A DNA stretch of 64,000 nucleotides from Cohnella zeiphila (GCF_014212055.1 NZ_JACJVO010000032.1:352641-416640); one strand, 5' to 3'. Shown: positions 17,476 through 27,088, counted from the first letter of the stretch. Numbers and translations are program-made. Notes: a model not told the origin generated them from the letters alone.

Positions 17476-18753
17476 TCACGGCCATTCGTCGATCAGCCGG
17501 TCGAGCGCTTGCTTGAACACCCGTTCGACCGCCGGATCGAAAACGGACGGCATGGCGAAGTAGCGGGTGGATTCGACGCTCTCATATCCGCCTTCCGCGA
17601 GCTGCTCCGCGGTGGGGACGTATCCGAACATTCCGTTCGTATAAGCGACGGGCAGGATACGTCCCTGCGACAGGCGCCGGATATAAAGCCCGTATTCCAC
17701 GACGACTTCGGCATTCATGGCAAGCAGCGAGACTTCCTTCGCAAGCCTCCATAACGTTATTTCCATCGGCATCGCCTTCTCCGGCGAGGGCCATCTGCTT
17801 CGCTGAATCCGATGCCATTCGCCTTCCACTCCGGGAAGCGCCAGGCCGCTTTCCAAGTCGGCTTTGTCCGGCAGCGCGGCCAAAGGGAGGGAGATCGACT
17901 CCGAACGCCACCGCAGCTGGCAGCCGGTCAAGGCTGAGCCCGGCTGTTCCAACGTTCGCAGAACATCCTCCGCGAACGCCCGCCCGATCTCGACGACGCG
18001 CTCATCCGTGCCCCGAATGACGCTTTGCCCGTCCCCCGGATTGATATCGCCGCACGTTCCTTGCAGAAATCCGGCAACGAGACCTTGGCCGAGCTGTTCC
18101 TCTATGGCGTCCATGGCGACCCCGACATATTCCGAAGAAAACCGATTTTCGTTGGTGATCACCGGATGGCAGGCATAATGGACAAGCACGGCCTTCGATT
18201 GACCGCCGCGCAAGACGTAGGAAATCACGTTTAGCTCATGGTCGGCCGGCCCGGCGACAGGAGGAAGCTTCCGCAAGCCGCGGCGGTTGATGCCGAGCGC
18301 CGACCGGCCGATCCTTCTTTCCGCCCGTACGGGTTCGAGATGGTCATAAGCCCGGCCGATTCCGGCCACGATGCGTTCTTCCAGATCGGCCAAGTAGACG
18401 GGATCGGGCTCGCCGAGGAAAGACGTGAACAGGCCGCTCGTCTGCGGACCCGAATGCGTATGCGTTCCATGCAGCAGAATCGCCGCTTCGTCGATGCCGT
18501 AACGTTCTTGAATTCGCCTTTTCAGACCGGGCACCCGGTCGCTTCCCCACCAGATCAGATCGGCGGAGATCAGCAAGCTGCGGCGTTCTTCCCCGCCGTC
18601 GCGGGAGGCGAAGGCGAAGATTCTCGCCCTTAACGGACGGGAAGCGGAAGCCGCCGGATCCATCCCGAAGCGCGAGGCGAACCCGGCCAGCGGAACGGGG
18701 AAATTCGGCGTAATCTCCATTTTGCAGGTTCCCAGCGCCAGTTCCGTTTCCAT
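17476..18753 (-). CDS. Neutral/alkaline ceramidase-fold hydrolase, nucleophile altered
   Basis: The 425-residue cytoplasmic protein matches the N-terminal domain of neutral/alkaline non-lysosomal ceramidases: EITPNFPVPLAGFASR near the start, the zinc motif GTHTHSGP (about 96-103), and YACHPVITNENRFSSEY. The position of the catalytic Ser (GDxSPN in ceramidases) reads GDINPGD, so the nucleophile is Asn and ceramidase activity is doubtful. No signal peptide is seen, whereas true ceramidases are secreted. The ATG at 18753 has an AAGGA site at good spacing; another at 18762 does not. It is divergent from 18942 and shares an operator-rich intergenic region. Its role is probably hydrolysis of an amide- or ester-linked sugar derivative (inference). 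Confidence 0.75.
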   Translation of the reverse strand: METELALGTCKMEITPNFPVPLAGFASRFGMDPAASASRPLRARIFAFASRDGGEERRSLLISADLIWWGSDRVPGLKRRIQERYGIDEAAILLHGTHTHSGPQTSGLFTSFLGEPDPVYLADLEERIVAGIGRAYDHLEPVRAERRIGRSALGINRRGLRKLPPVAGPADHELNVISYVLRGGQSKAVLVHYACHPVITNENRFSSEYVGVAMDAIEEQLGQGLVAGFLQGTCGDINPGDGQSVIRGTDERVVEIGRAFAEDVLRTLEQPGSALTGCQLRWRSESISLPLAALPDKADLESGLALPGVEGEWHRIQRSRWPSPEKAMPMEITLWRLAKEVSLLAMNAEVVVEYGLYIRRLSQGRILPVAYTNGMFGYVPTAEQLAEGGYESVESTRYFAMPSVFDPAVERVFKQALDRLIDEWP

Positions 18754-18817
18754 CGTCCTCATCCTTTCCGGATATTGTCCGTCGGTATCACTTTACCGGA
18801 TTCGGGCGGAGAAAGAC

Positions 18818-18853
18818 GGACAAATCCGCGTTCGAACGTATCAATATTTGTCC
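18818..18853. promoter_or_regulatory. Inverted repeat between divergent hydrolase genes
   Basis: GGACAAAT (18818-18825) and ATTTGTCC (18846-18853) are perfect inverted half-sites 20 bases apart. A third related half-site, ATATTGTCCGTC, lies at 18771-18782. The arrangement between genes on opposite strands suggests one regulator controls both. Confidence 0.5.
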
Positions 18854-18941
18854 GGTCTTGAAGCGCCGTTGACCGGGTTCGCCGTCTGGGTTGACCTACA
18901 ATGAAGTTGGAAGAAGCTTGCAACCTGCGAGGAGGAGAACC

Positions 18942-21053
18942 ATGACAACCGCAACATCGTGGCACGAGCGGCCGCTGCGCATCGTCGACTTCATTCCGCC
19001 CGCTCCTGACCGGTACGAAGCGCTGGATATGGCCGAGCAAGCGGCCGTTCGGAGCGAGCTCGGCTTTAATGCCGAGCATATCGAGGTCCATGACGTTTCG
19101 CTGGGCGAGTCGGGCATTACGTTTTATCCTTCGGAATTTGCGGTCGAGAACCGGAAAGATTTGTTGACGGAAATCGCGAGCCGGAACGGCGCTTCCGGCG
19201 TGAAGACGATCGTTTATTTCAACGTGCATTGGCTGTCGCCTTCCCTGTCGGAAGTAAAGCCGGAGTGGCTGCAGCGCGATTCCGCGGGCGAGGTCATTCC
19301 GAGCGCTTACGGACAGGGCGGATATTCCTGCATCAACTCGCCGTTCCGGGAATATGCGTTCGGAACGATCCGGACGCTGGCGAAGCACCGGATTGACGGA
19401 ATCTTTCTCGATGGGCCGATTTTCCGGGAGGACGGCTGCTACTGCGAGGCTTGCCGCCAACAATTCCAGGATGAATACGGCTATGAGCCGCCGGTCGGCG
19501 CCGCGATCGCTTCGCGAGAGGACCACGATTGGTTCGGCTTCCGGCGTTCGTCCATCGCCCGGTTCATGCGCGAAGCCAGGCAGGCGCTGCAAGAGACGAA
19601 TCCCGGCGCCATCATCTACATGAACAGCCCGCAGCTCGCCCCGAACCGGCTGTGCTGCCGGGACAATCGCATGACCGTCGCCCACCAGGACATGCTGCTT
19701 GCCGAAGGCGGATTTCTGGGCGGCGACCTGCGAACCGTTCCGGTCTGGAAGCCCGCGGCGACCGCCATGCTGCTGGAGACGCAGGCCGGGGGCAAGCCCT
19801 ATTGCGTGGCGATCGCCGGGCGCCTGTCGCCCTGGTCCAGATATTTGCTGACGGCGGCGGAGACCTGGATCGCGCATGCCATGGCCGTCGCGCACGGGGC
19901 CTGGACCTGGTACGGCGTATACAACGACAACAACAAGGACGCCCGGATGCGGACCGTGCGCGAGATCAACGATTTTCTGGCGGCTCATGAGGAGCATTAC
20001 ACGGGTACCAGATCGGCAGCGCGGGTTGCCCTGCTGTGGTCTTACGCCACGGCCAACTATTATCAGACGACGGCGGAGGCCACCGATTTTACCGATGCCA
20101 AAAGCCGGCTTCGGCATCTGGACCGGAACGACTCCCGTCAGGCGTTCAACGGCTGGTTCGATGCCTTATCGCGAAGCCGCGTGCCGTTCGACGTCATCGA
20201 CGACACGGCATTGACGGACGGGACGTTGGGGGGCTACGAATTGCTTGTGCTGCCGGGCGCAAGCTGCATGGCGGCGGCGGACGCCGAGGCGGTTCGCCGG
20301 TTCGTGAAGGCCGGCGGCAGGCTGATCGCTACGTTCGATACGTCCTTTTACGACGAGTACGGCCATCGTCTCGACGAGCCTTCTCTTGCCGATGTGCTCG
20401 GCGTTCGGCAGGTTCGCGGAACGAGGGTCAATGCCTTCGATCATATCGCGGTCGAGGCCGGGCAAGATCTGTTTGCCGAAATCGATCAAACGCTGGTGCC
20501 GTCGGCACTGCTTGGGGTAGAGTGTTCGGTTCGGGAAGGGGCGGACGTCTCCGGGTTCTATCGGGAACGCCAGTTGTCCCGTTACTCCGAGCTTCCGGAC
20601 GCGACTTCCTCTCCTTATATCGTGCGGCATGCTTACGGACAAGGAAGCTGCATCTATTTTACCGGCAATGTCGATGGCTTCTACTCGGCTTACGCGCTTC
20701 CGGAATATCGCACGCTGTTGGCCAACGCCGTGAGAGAGATGATCGAGCCGGAGCTGGAATGCGGCTTCGAGACGGACGTGGCGTCCGTGCATGTGTCCCT
20801 GCGGATCAAAGGAGATTCCCTCCTGATCCATCTGGTGAACTATACGGGCTCGATGACCCGGCCGATGAGCTCCGTTCTGCCGCTGCGGAATGTCCGCATC
20901 CGGCTGCGGGAAAGGGACGGTTGGAGCGGGGAATGCACGATTCGCTCCTTGCGCGGAAATCGGACGCTGGCCGGAGAACGAAGCGAGGGGACGCTTTCGT
21001 TCGTGCTTCCGGTTCTCCACGAATATGAAGCGATCGTCATCGCGAACGATTGA
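18942..21053 (+). CDS. GH42-like glycoside hydrolase-fold protein
   Basis: The ATG at 18942 follows GGAGGAG and gives 703 residues without a signal peptide. Residues 1-330 look like a TIM barrel (IVDFIPPAPDRY, HRIDGIFLDGPIFREDGCYC, GAIIYMNSPQL). About 365-580 resemble the beta-galactosidase trimerisation/amidotransferase-like domain (YELLVLPGASCMAAADAEAV, FVKAGGRLIATFDTSF). The C-terminal part is beta-rich (LLIHLVNYTGS), as in GH42 and related hydrolases. I cannot point to the two catalytic acids with certainty. Its position in the locus suggests action on an imported glycoside. Confidence 0.7.
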   Translation: MTTATSWHERPLRIVDFIPPAPDRYEALDMAEQAAVRSELGFNAEHIEVHDVSLGESGITFYPSEFAVENRKDLLTEIASRNGASGVKTIVYFNVHWLSPSLSEVKPEWLQRDSAGEVIPSAYGQGGYSCINSPFREYAFGTIRTLAKHRIDGIFLDGPIFREDGCYCEACRQQFQDEYGYEPPVGAAIASREDHDWFGFRRSSIARFMREARQALQETNPGAIIYMNSPQLAPNRLCCRDNRMTVAHQDMLLAEGGFLGGDLRTVPVWKPAATAMLLETQAGGKPYCVAIAGRLSPWSRYLLTAAETWIAHAMAVAHGAWTWYGVYNDNNKDARMRTVREINDFLAAHEEHYTGTRSAARVALLWSYATANYYQTTAEATDFTDAKSRLRHLDRNDSRQAFNGWFDALSRSRVPFDVIDDTALTDGTLGGYELLVLPGASCMAAADAEAVRRFVKAGGRLIATFDTSFYDEYGHRLDEPSLADVLGVRQVRGTRVNAFDHIAVEAGQDLFAEIDQTLVPSALLGVECSVREGADVSGFYRERQLSRYSELPDATSSPYIVRHAYGQGSCIYFTGNVDGFYSAYALPEYRTLLANAVREMIEPELECGFETDVASVHVSLRIKGDSLLIHLVNYTGSMTRPMSSVLPLRNVRIRLRERDGWSGECTIRSLRGNRTLAGERSEGTLSFVLPVLHEYEAIVIAND

Positions 21054-21092
21054 CGGGTAGAACCGAGTTCGATTTCGCGATATGCTTAAGGT

Positions 21093-21647
21093 ATGAAAAA
21101 TCTTCTCGTAACGGGCTACCGGGCCCATGAACTCGGCATTTTCAGCCGGAAGCATCCGGGGATCGCGTCCATTCGGAAAGCGATGGAGGCCAAGCTCGTT
21201 CCGCTCGTCGAGGAAGGCTTGGAGTGGGTCATTACGCCCGGCCAGTACGGCGTGGATCTATGGGCTTGCGAGACCGTGATCGAGCTGAAGAAGCGTTATC
21301 CCTGGCTCAAGCTGTCCATCCTGGCGGCTTACGCCAACCCGGATGAGAAATGGAACGAAGGCCGGAAGGAGCACTTTCAAGAGATTCTGCGCGGCGTCGA
21401 TTATTACGGCTCCGCCAGCAAACAGCCGTACAGCGGCGTCTGGCAGTTGAAGGCGAGGGACGAGCTGCTGCTGCGGAAGACGGACGGCATTCTCCTCGTC
21501 TACGACGAGGAGGCGGGCGAAGGGAGCCCCCGGTTCTTCAAGGAGCGCGCCCTTCGCAAGCAGGCCGAGGAAGGCTATCAATACATCGCGATCGGCGCGG
21601 ACGAGATTCAGTCGATCGAGGACGAGAGCCGCATGGCCGATTGGTAA
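21093..21647 (+). CDS. ypsA: YpsA-like SLOG family protein (DUF1273)
   Basis: The 184-residue protein matches B. subtilis YpsA: MKNLLVTGYRAHELGIF at the N-terminus, GLEWVITPGQYGVDLWACE and DGILLVYDEEAGEGSP. The family has a Rossmann-like SLOG fold and has been linked to cell division in Firmicutes; the biochemical role is not settled. The ribosome-binding site is weak (AAGG almost touching the ATG). A terminator follows at once. It appears to be a core gene enclosed by the sugar locus. Confidence 0.9.
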   Translation: MKNLLVTGYRAHELGIFSRKHPGIASIRKAMEAKLVPLVEEGLEWVITPGQYGVDLWACETVIELKKRYPWLKLSILAAYANPDEKWNEGRKEHFQEILRGVDYYGSASKQPYSGVWQLKARDELLLRKTDGILLVYDEEAGEGSPRFFKERALRKQAEEGYQYIAIGADEIQSIEDESRMADW

Positions 21648-21658
21648 GGTGCAGGTCG

Positions 21659-21687
21659 AACGCCGGATCATTCCGGCGTTTTTTCTT
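21659..21687 (+). terminator. Rho-independent terminator after ypsA
   Basis: AACGCCGG (21659-21666) pairs with CCGGCGTT (21673-21680) around 6 bases, followed by a T-rich tract. Confidence 0.9.
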
Positions 21688-21691
21688 TCTG

Positions 21692-21750
21692 TTGACAAAG
21701 CGGCAAAAACGGGTTTACTATTGTTTCAATACAGGTATGATACATATATT
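21692..21750 (+). promoter_or_regulatory. Promoter plus GntR-type operator, site 4
   Basis: TTGACA (21692-21697), 18 bases, then TACTAT (21716-21721). The operator block AATACAGGTATGATACATAT follows with GTATGATAC at 21735-21743, slightly further from the -10 than at the other sites. It precedes the beta-propeller/second transporter operon at 21772. Confidence 0.72.
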
Positions 21751-21771
21751 TAATTGGGGAAAGGAGCTTCT

Positions 21772-23589
21772 ATGAACCTTGAATTCGCTTCGTATGCCTG
21801 CGTCGGTCGGCCCTGCCGCAACTTCAATATCCCGGCTACCGCGGTTATCCGCGACCCCTGGGACGGCCGAGAGAAGTTCGTGCTGTCGAATATGGCTCTG
21901 GGGGAAACCGGGAACCTGATTTTTATCGATACGGAGACAGGCGAAGGAGAGTCGTTCCTCCTTCCCGGAGACGCCGGAGCTTGGGGGCTTGTCAATTGGA
22001 ACGACGAGCTGCTGGTCGTCGGCACATGCCCGGAATATGCCTATCTTCATAGCTTCGAGCTCAAGTCCCGCACTTGGCGAAGCCCGCTCCGAGATGAAGG
22101 CGAGAAATACTTCTGGAATTTGACCCTCGGCTCGGACGGCAACGTGTACGGAGGGACCTGGCCCGGCTGCTCGCTGCTCCGGTACAATCCCGTTCGGCAC
22201 ACGCTCGAGAATCTCGGCCGCGTATCGGACAACGGGAAGAACCATTACAGCCGCCCGGTCTGGGGAGAGCTTCCGGGGACCGTCTTCGTCCTTGCCGGCT
22301 TCGACAGCGTGCAGCTCAGAGCTTATGACATCGCATCCGGCACCTTCGCCGATTTCGGCTCTCCCGGCTTTACCATCCAAGAGATCGCTTCCGAATTCAT
22401 CTGTACGGAGAAGGACGGCGAATACGAGTTTTACAACCCTCGAACCCTCGAACCGCTGCCGCCCGAACCGTACCTCTCCAAACTCGCCGATCGGGACATT
22501 ACGCTTCCGAACGGAAAGAAGAACCGGGTGCTTCCTCTCGCGGACGGCCGATATGGCGGCGTTCGCGGACAGGAATATTTCATCGCCGGGAGCCTGTCGG
22601 AAACGCCGGAATTGAAGCCCATCCCCGTACCTGCCCCGGCCACGATGATCCATACGCTCCTAGAGGGAGAAGACGGGAAAATATGGGGCTCCTGTGCTTT
22701 CGGCCAAACGATCTTCGCCTACGACCCCGCAGACGGAGCTTGCTGGAACTCTCCCGCCGTGTGCGACAAAGGGGGAGAAGTGTACGGCATGCTTTTCATC
22801 GGCCCTCGCTTGTTCCTGTCCTGCTATGTGGGCGGCGATCACGTCGTCTACGATACGAGCCGGCCGTGGAATCAGCTTCTCAACGAGAATCCGCGCACGC
22901 TTAGGTCCGTGGCTCCGGAATTGATCCGGCCGACCGGCCGCACGGTGCTCGGACCCGACGGGGGCGTGTGGACCGGATGGTCGGCCAAATACGGTACCTA
23001 CGGCGGCGGCCTTTCCCGAATCGATCCCGGTACGCTGGAGGTGAAGAGCTGGTACGATCCCGTCCCGGAGCAGCAGGTGGCCGGTCTGACGGCGGACGCG
23101 CGGTACCTTTACTTTACGACGAACGGCGGCGCAAGCGGACTTGCCTATAAGGAAGAGCCCTGCCACTTCGGCGTCTGGTCGGCGGAGGAGCGGCGCGTCG
23201 TCCGCCTCCATCGGTTCGAGGAAGGGGTTCGCACGGGAAGCGCGGTGATGGCCGCAGGAGGAAAAGTATTCGTCGCCGCCGGAAACGGAATTCGCGAGTT
23301 TCTTCCCGGCACCTTTTCGTTTGCGCGCACGATCGAGCTCGGCGAAGCGTGCGGATGGATGGCGAAAATAAGCGAGGATGAGATCGCCGCCTTCGGAACG
23401 AAGCATCTCTATCTGATCTCCGTGAAGGAAGCCAAGGCACGGATAGCTGCCGAGCTGCCGGGCCCGGTTCATGCGGCTGCGGCGACGCGGGCGGGAGAGC
23501 TCTATTTCGCGTCGAAGTCGGAGCTGTACAGGATGGATCCGACTGCCCGATCGCATGCCGACCCGCTTGAGGCAAAAGGGGAGGGGTGA
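21772..23589 (+). CDS. Cytoplasmic beta-propeller protein, function unknown
   Basis: The ATG at 21772 has AAAGGAG before it and gives 605 residues with no signal peptide. The chain is a series of beta-propeller blades with recurring LGSDGNVYGGTWPGCSLLRY, EGEDGKIWGSCAFGQTIFAY and GPDGGVWTGWSAKYGTYGGG segments. These resemble the SMP-30/lyase-type and YVTN-type repeats seen in sugar lactonases and oligogalacturonate-lyase-like proteins. It starts the operon 21772-29694 under operator site 4, ending 2 bases before a permease. Binding or cleavage of a sugar is plausible; no catalytic residues are assignable. A secreted propeller lies at the end of the same operon. Confidence 0.65.
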   Translation: MNLEFASYACVGRPCRNFNIPATAVIRDPWDGREKFVLSNMALGETGNLIFIDTETGEGESFLLPGDAGAWGLVNWNDELLVVGTCPEYAYLHSFELKSRTWRSPLRDEGEKYFWNLTLGSDGNVYGGTWPGCSLLRYNPVRHTLENLGRVSDNGKNHYSRPVWGELPGTVFVLAGFDSVQLRAYDIASGTFADFGSPGFTIQEIASEFICTEKDGEYEFYNPRTLEPLPPEPYLSKLADRDITLPNGKKNRVLPLADGRYGGVRGQEYFIAGSLSETPELKPIPVPAPATMIHTLLEGEDGKIWGSCAFGQTIFAYDPADGACWNSPAVCDKGGEVYGMLFIGPRLFLSCYVGGDHVVYDTSRPWNQLLNENPRTLRSVAPELIRPTGRTVLGPDGGVWTGWSAKYGTYGGGLSRIDPGTLEVKSWYDPVPEQQVAGLTADARYLYFTTNGGASGLAYKEEPCHFGVWSAEERRVVRLHRFEEGVRTGSAVMAAGGKVFVAAGNGIREFLPGTFSFARTIELGEACGWMAKISEDEIAAFGTKHLYLISVKEAKARIAAELPGPVHAAAATRAGELYFASKSELYRMDPTARSHADPLEAKGEG

Positions 23590-23591
23590 CG

Positions 23592-24557
23592 ATGACCGAG
23601 CTCAGCCCCCCGGCGGCCATGGCGGAAGCCCCTTCAACCGCGTCGAGATGGCGCAAAGCGAGAAGGAAGGCATGGAGAGACCGCTTCCTTTACTTGCTCG
23701 TCTTGCCCGGACTTGCCTATTTTATCGTGTATCGGATCGCTCCCATGCTCGGAATGGTCATCGCGTTCCAGGACTACAGTCCGTTTCTCGGCTTTACCGG
23801 GAGCGAATGGGTCGGCTTCAAGCATTTTGCCACGCTGTTCGACAGTGCGGAGGTCGTCCGCGTTCTCTGGAACACCTTGTACCTGTCTTTCCTGCAAATC
23901 CTGTTTTCTTTTCCGGCGCCCATCCTCTTGGCGCTGCTGCTCAACGAGGTTCGCCATCAGGCGTTTAAACGGCTGATTCAATCGATCGTGTACCTGCCCC
24001 ACTTTCTGTCCTGGGTTATCGTCGTCGGGATCTCCATGATTTTTCTGCGCACGCACGGCTTCATCAACGGCTTTCTGCATACCGCCTTCGGCATGGAGAA
24101 GCCGATCGATTTTTTGATCGATCCGGTCTTCTTCCGGCCTCTCCTTATCTTGCAGGTCATTTGGAAGGAGATCGGGTGGGGAACGATCATCTTTTTGGCC
24201 GCGCTCGCGGGAATCGGTCCCGAGCTATATGAAGCGGCCATCGTGGACGGTGCCGGCCGCTGGCGCCGGATGTGGCATATCACGCTGCCGGGCCTGCGCA
24301 CGACCATCGTCATCTTGCTCATTCTCCGACTGGGTCAAGTGCTGGACAGCGGCTTCGAACAAATCTTCCTCATGCTCAACTCCTTCAACTCATCCATCGG
24401 CAACGTGCTCGACATTTATGTTTATACCAAGGGCATCATGCAGTCCGACTACAGCTTCGCCACGGCGGTCGGCTTGTTCAAAGGAGTCGTGGGCTTGATT
24501 CTGGTTCTCGGCGCGAATCGCCTGGCCAAGAGATTCGGCGAAGAAGGCGTTTACTGA
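23592..24557 (+). CDS. ABC sugar transporter permease, LplB type (second importer)
   Basis: The 321-residue membrane permease starts at an ATG 2 bases after the preceding stop, with GGGGAGGGG spanning the junction. It has the EAA loop EAAIVDGAGRWRRMWHITLP and a C-terminus close to that of the permease at 9801 (VLGANRLAKRFGEEGVY). The N-terminal 30 residues are basic and cytoplasmic. It pairs with 24579. Confidence 0.92.
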   Translation: MTELSPPAAMAEAPSTASRWRKARRKAWRDRFLYLLVLPGLAYFIVYRIAPMLGMVIAFQDYSPFLGFTGSEWVGFKHFATLFDSAEVVRVLWNTLYLSFLQILFSFPAPILLALLLNEVRHQAFKRLIQSIVYLPHFLSWVIVVGISMIFLRTHGFINGFLHTAFGMEKPIDFLIDPVFFRPLLILQVIWKEIGWGTIIFLAALAGIGPELYEAAIVDGAGRWRRMWHITLPGLRTTIVILLILRLGQVLDSGFEQIFLMLNSFNSSIGNVLDIYVYTKGIMQSDYSFATAVGLFKGVVGLILVLGANRLAKRFGEEGVY

Positions 24558-24578
24558 CGAGAGAGGAGGAGAACGCGA

Positions 24579-25457
24579 ATGAACGGTTCCGCTTGGCAGG
24601 ATCGCCTGTTTCGCTGGGGGAATGCGATCTTCCTTGTTATCCTTGCCGCAGGCATGCTCTTTCCGTTCCTGTACATTTTCTCCGTTTCCTTTACGACGTT
24701 CGATGAGTTTTTGAAGAGCGATTTTCTTTTATGGCCGAAAAAATGGGTGCCCGACGCGTACTTGTTCATTTTTCACTCCCGCTCGTTTCTGCGCTCCCTC
24801 TGGATGACCGTCTATTTGACGGTGGCGGGAACCGCGGTCAACCTGATTTTCACCTCCACGATGGCGTTCGGGCTGTCTCGCAACATCTATGGCGGAAGGG
24901 CCATCACTTTCATGGTTCTGTTCACGATGCTGTTCTCGGCCGGAATGATTCCGACGTACTTGATGGTGAAGATGACCGGGCTGCTCGATTCGATCTGGGC
25001 GTTGATCCTGCCTGCCGCCATCGCCCCGTTTAACCTCATCGTCATTCGGCAGTTTTTCCAGAACATTCCGGGCGAGCTTTACGAAGCTTCCGTCATGGAC
25101 GGGGCGAACGACCTGACGATCTTCCGCAAGATCATCCTTCCCTTATCCAAACCTGCGCTGGCGGCGTTCAGCCTGTTCTATGCGGTGGGGCATTGGAACA
25201 CCTATTTCGCCGGGATTTTGTATCTGAACGACCCGAAGATGTGGCCGATCCAGGTCATCCTGCGGCAAATCGTCGTGCTGAGCGATCCCAAAAACGCGCT
25301 CGGCGCGGTCGAGCAAGTGCTGCTTGACGTGCAGCCGCCGCCGGAAACGATCCAGATGGCCGCGATCCTGGTCGCGACGCTGCCGATTCTGATCGTATAT
25401 CCGTTTCTGCAGAAGCATTTTGCCAAGGGGGTGTTGATCGGTTCCATTAAAGGCTAA
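24579..25457 (+). CDS. ABC sugar transporter permease, YtcP/LplC type (second importer)
   Basis: The 292-residue membrane permease has AGAGGAGG before the ATG. EAA loop: EASVMDGANDLTIFRKIILP; C-terminus FLQKHFAKGVLIGSIKG as in the family. Its gene is 32 bases before the cognate binding protein. The gene order here (permease-permease-SBP) is reversed from the 8149 importer (SBP-permease-permease), so the two systems are not a simple tandem duplication. Confidence 0.92.
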   Translation: MNGSAWQDRLFRWGNAIFLVILAAGMLFPFLYIFSVSFTTFDEFLKSDFLLWPKKWVPDAYLFIFHSRSFLRSLWMTVYLTVAGTAVNLIFTSTMAFGLSRNIYGGRAITFMVLFTMLFSAGMIPTYLMVKMTGLLDSIWALILPAAIAPFNLIVIRQFFQNIPGELYEASVMDGANDLTIFRKIILPLSKPALAAFSLFYAVGHWNTYFAGILYLNDPKMWPIQVILRQIVVLSDPKNALGAVEQVLLDVQPPPETIQMAAILVATLPILIVYPFLQKHFAKGVLIGSIKG

Positions 25458-25489
25458 TCGTTCTCTCATATCAAAAGGAGGGTTTCGCC

Positions 25490-27088
25490 TTGAAAAAGAA
25501 ATCGCGGGTTTTTGCCGCTTGCATGGTTGTCTTCGCTGTCGCGTTGGCGGGGTGCTCATCATCGAACCAGCCGGAATCGTCCGCGTCGTCCGGAGCTGCG
25601 GGGAGTCCGAGTAACGGTGCCGGCGACAAGAAGATCGCCGTTTCGGCGATGGACTTCTTCTACGGGGACGTTCCTCCGGCGGACGGGCGCGGGGTCAAGA
25701 TGATAGACGAGAAATTCAATATCGATTACCAAATCAATTTTATTCCTCAAGCGAACTATGACGACAAGCTGGCAACGGTGCTGGCTTCGGGAAAAATTCC
25801 CGACATCGTCTCCTTCCAGGGAGGGGATTTGACGAACCGTTACCATAAATTCGCCAAGCAGGGAGCCTTCGCGGCGCTTGACGACTACATCAAGGACTAT
25901 CCTACCTTCCAGAGAATCCCGGCTTCCGTGCTCGATCAATTCCGGGTCGACGGCAAGCTGTACGCGATCCCGCAATATTACCCCCGCTTCGGCTTCACGA
26001 CCGTCGTCCGCAAGGATTGGCTCGACAACCTCGGGCTTCAGCCGCCTGCCAGCTATGAGGAATTGAAGCAAGTCGCGCTTGCTTTTACGAAGAACGATCC
26101 CGATCGGAACGGGAAGAACGATACGTACGGCATGGCGATGGGCGCCTCCATCAATCCGGCGTTCGCCCAGGGTCCTTATTGGGATCCGACCGCCTGGTAT
26201 CACAAGGACGACCAGGGACGGTTCATCCCCGGGTTGATCTCGAACGCGCGCAAGGACGTCATTCAGATGTACGCCGATCTGTTCAAGGAAGGCGCCATTA
26301 CGCGCGATATGGCGACGCTCAACTGGGCGGATACGAACAAGGAGTTCTATTCCGGCAAAGCGGGCATCTTCATCGGCACGCCGCGCGGAATGTCCCAGGC
26401 CTACATGGAGGGGCTTCTCGCCATCGATCCGGGCGCGGAATTCGTCGCCCTCGACATGTTCCAGGCGCCGGACGGATCCAAAGGGATGTTGGCGGGCCGC
26501 GGGTTCCTTGGCATTACGACGATATCGGCGGAGGCAGGCAAAGATCCGGCGAAGGTGAAGCGCATTCTGGACATGATCGATTACGGCCGCCAATTTTTCC
26601 CCGACGACCAGAAGAACGACAAAAATCCGGACTTCGACTGGCTGAACGGCAACGTCGGCCAAGGCTACGATATGGCGGACGGCCGAGCGGTGCTGAAGAG
26701 TACGGCCGGCACGGAGGGACTCTATCCGCAAGAGTACTTCGTAGATTCGACCGCTTGGCCCGAGAAGGATACCGATGTCAATTATCCCGCGGACTATTCG
26801 AATCCGAAGCTGAGTCAATTGACCTCCGAAATTATGAAAAACTACAGCGCCATGAAGTATTATACGAGTCCGAACAACAGGGTGGTCTCCGAGACGGAGC
26901 TGGCCAAGGGCGCCGATCTGACGAAATATTTGTACGACGAACAGACCAAGATGATCGCCGGCCAGCGTCCGGTATCCGACTGGGACAAGATGGTCGAGGA
27001 ATGGAAGGCCATGGGCGGCGAGCAGCTCATTCAGGAGATCAATGCGAACATTCGAATCAAAGACGCCAAGGAGGGTTGGAGCAACTAG
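25490..27088 (+). CDS. ABC transporter solute-binding lipoprotein (second importer)
   Basis: The 532-residue protein starts at TTG with AAAGGAGG 8 bases before it. Its signal peptide ends in the lipobox LAGC with Cys22, followed by a Ser-rich linker. The SBP body has ALAFTKNDPDRNGKNDTYGM and PQYYPRFGFTTVVRKDWLDN, typical of the long Paenibacillus sugar-binding lipoproteins. It shares the DPDxNGKNDTYG segment with the binding protein at 8149 but is otherwise divergent. No ATPase is encoded nearby, implying a shared MsmX-like subunit. Confidence 0.9.
   Translation: MKKKSRVFAACMVVFAVALAGCSSSNQPESSASSGAAGSPSNGAGDKKIAVSAMDFFYGDVPPADGRGVKMIDEKFNIDYQINFIPQANYDDKLATVLASGKIPDIVSFQGGDLTNRYHKFAKQGAFAALDDYIKDYPTFQRIPASVLDQFRVDGKLYAIPQYYPRFGFTTVVRKDWLDNLGLQPPASYEELKQVALAFTKNDPDRNGKNDTYGMAMGASINPAFAQGPYWDPTAWYHKDDQGRFIPGLISNARKDVIQMYADLFKEGAITRDMATLNWADTNKEFYSGKAGIFIGTPRGMSQAYMEGLLAIDPGAEFVALDMFQAPDGSKGMLAGRGFLGITTISAEAGKDPAKVKRILDMIDYGRQFFPDDQKNDKNPDFDWLNGNVGQGYDMADGRAVLKSTAGTEGLYPQEYFVDSTAWPEKDTDVNYPADYSNPKLSQLTSEIMKNYSAMKYYTSPNNRVVSETELAKGADLTKYLYDEQTKMIAGQRPVSDWDKMVEEWKAMGGEQLIQEINANIRIKDAKEGWSN

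Noticed and set aside
18869..18902. TTGACC and TACAAT as the promoter of the GH42-like gene
   Set aside because: The spacing is 22 bases, outside the normal 16-19 range. The real promoter is not evident.
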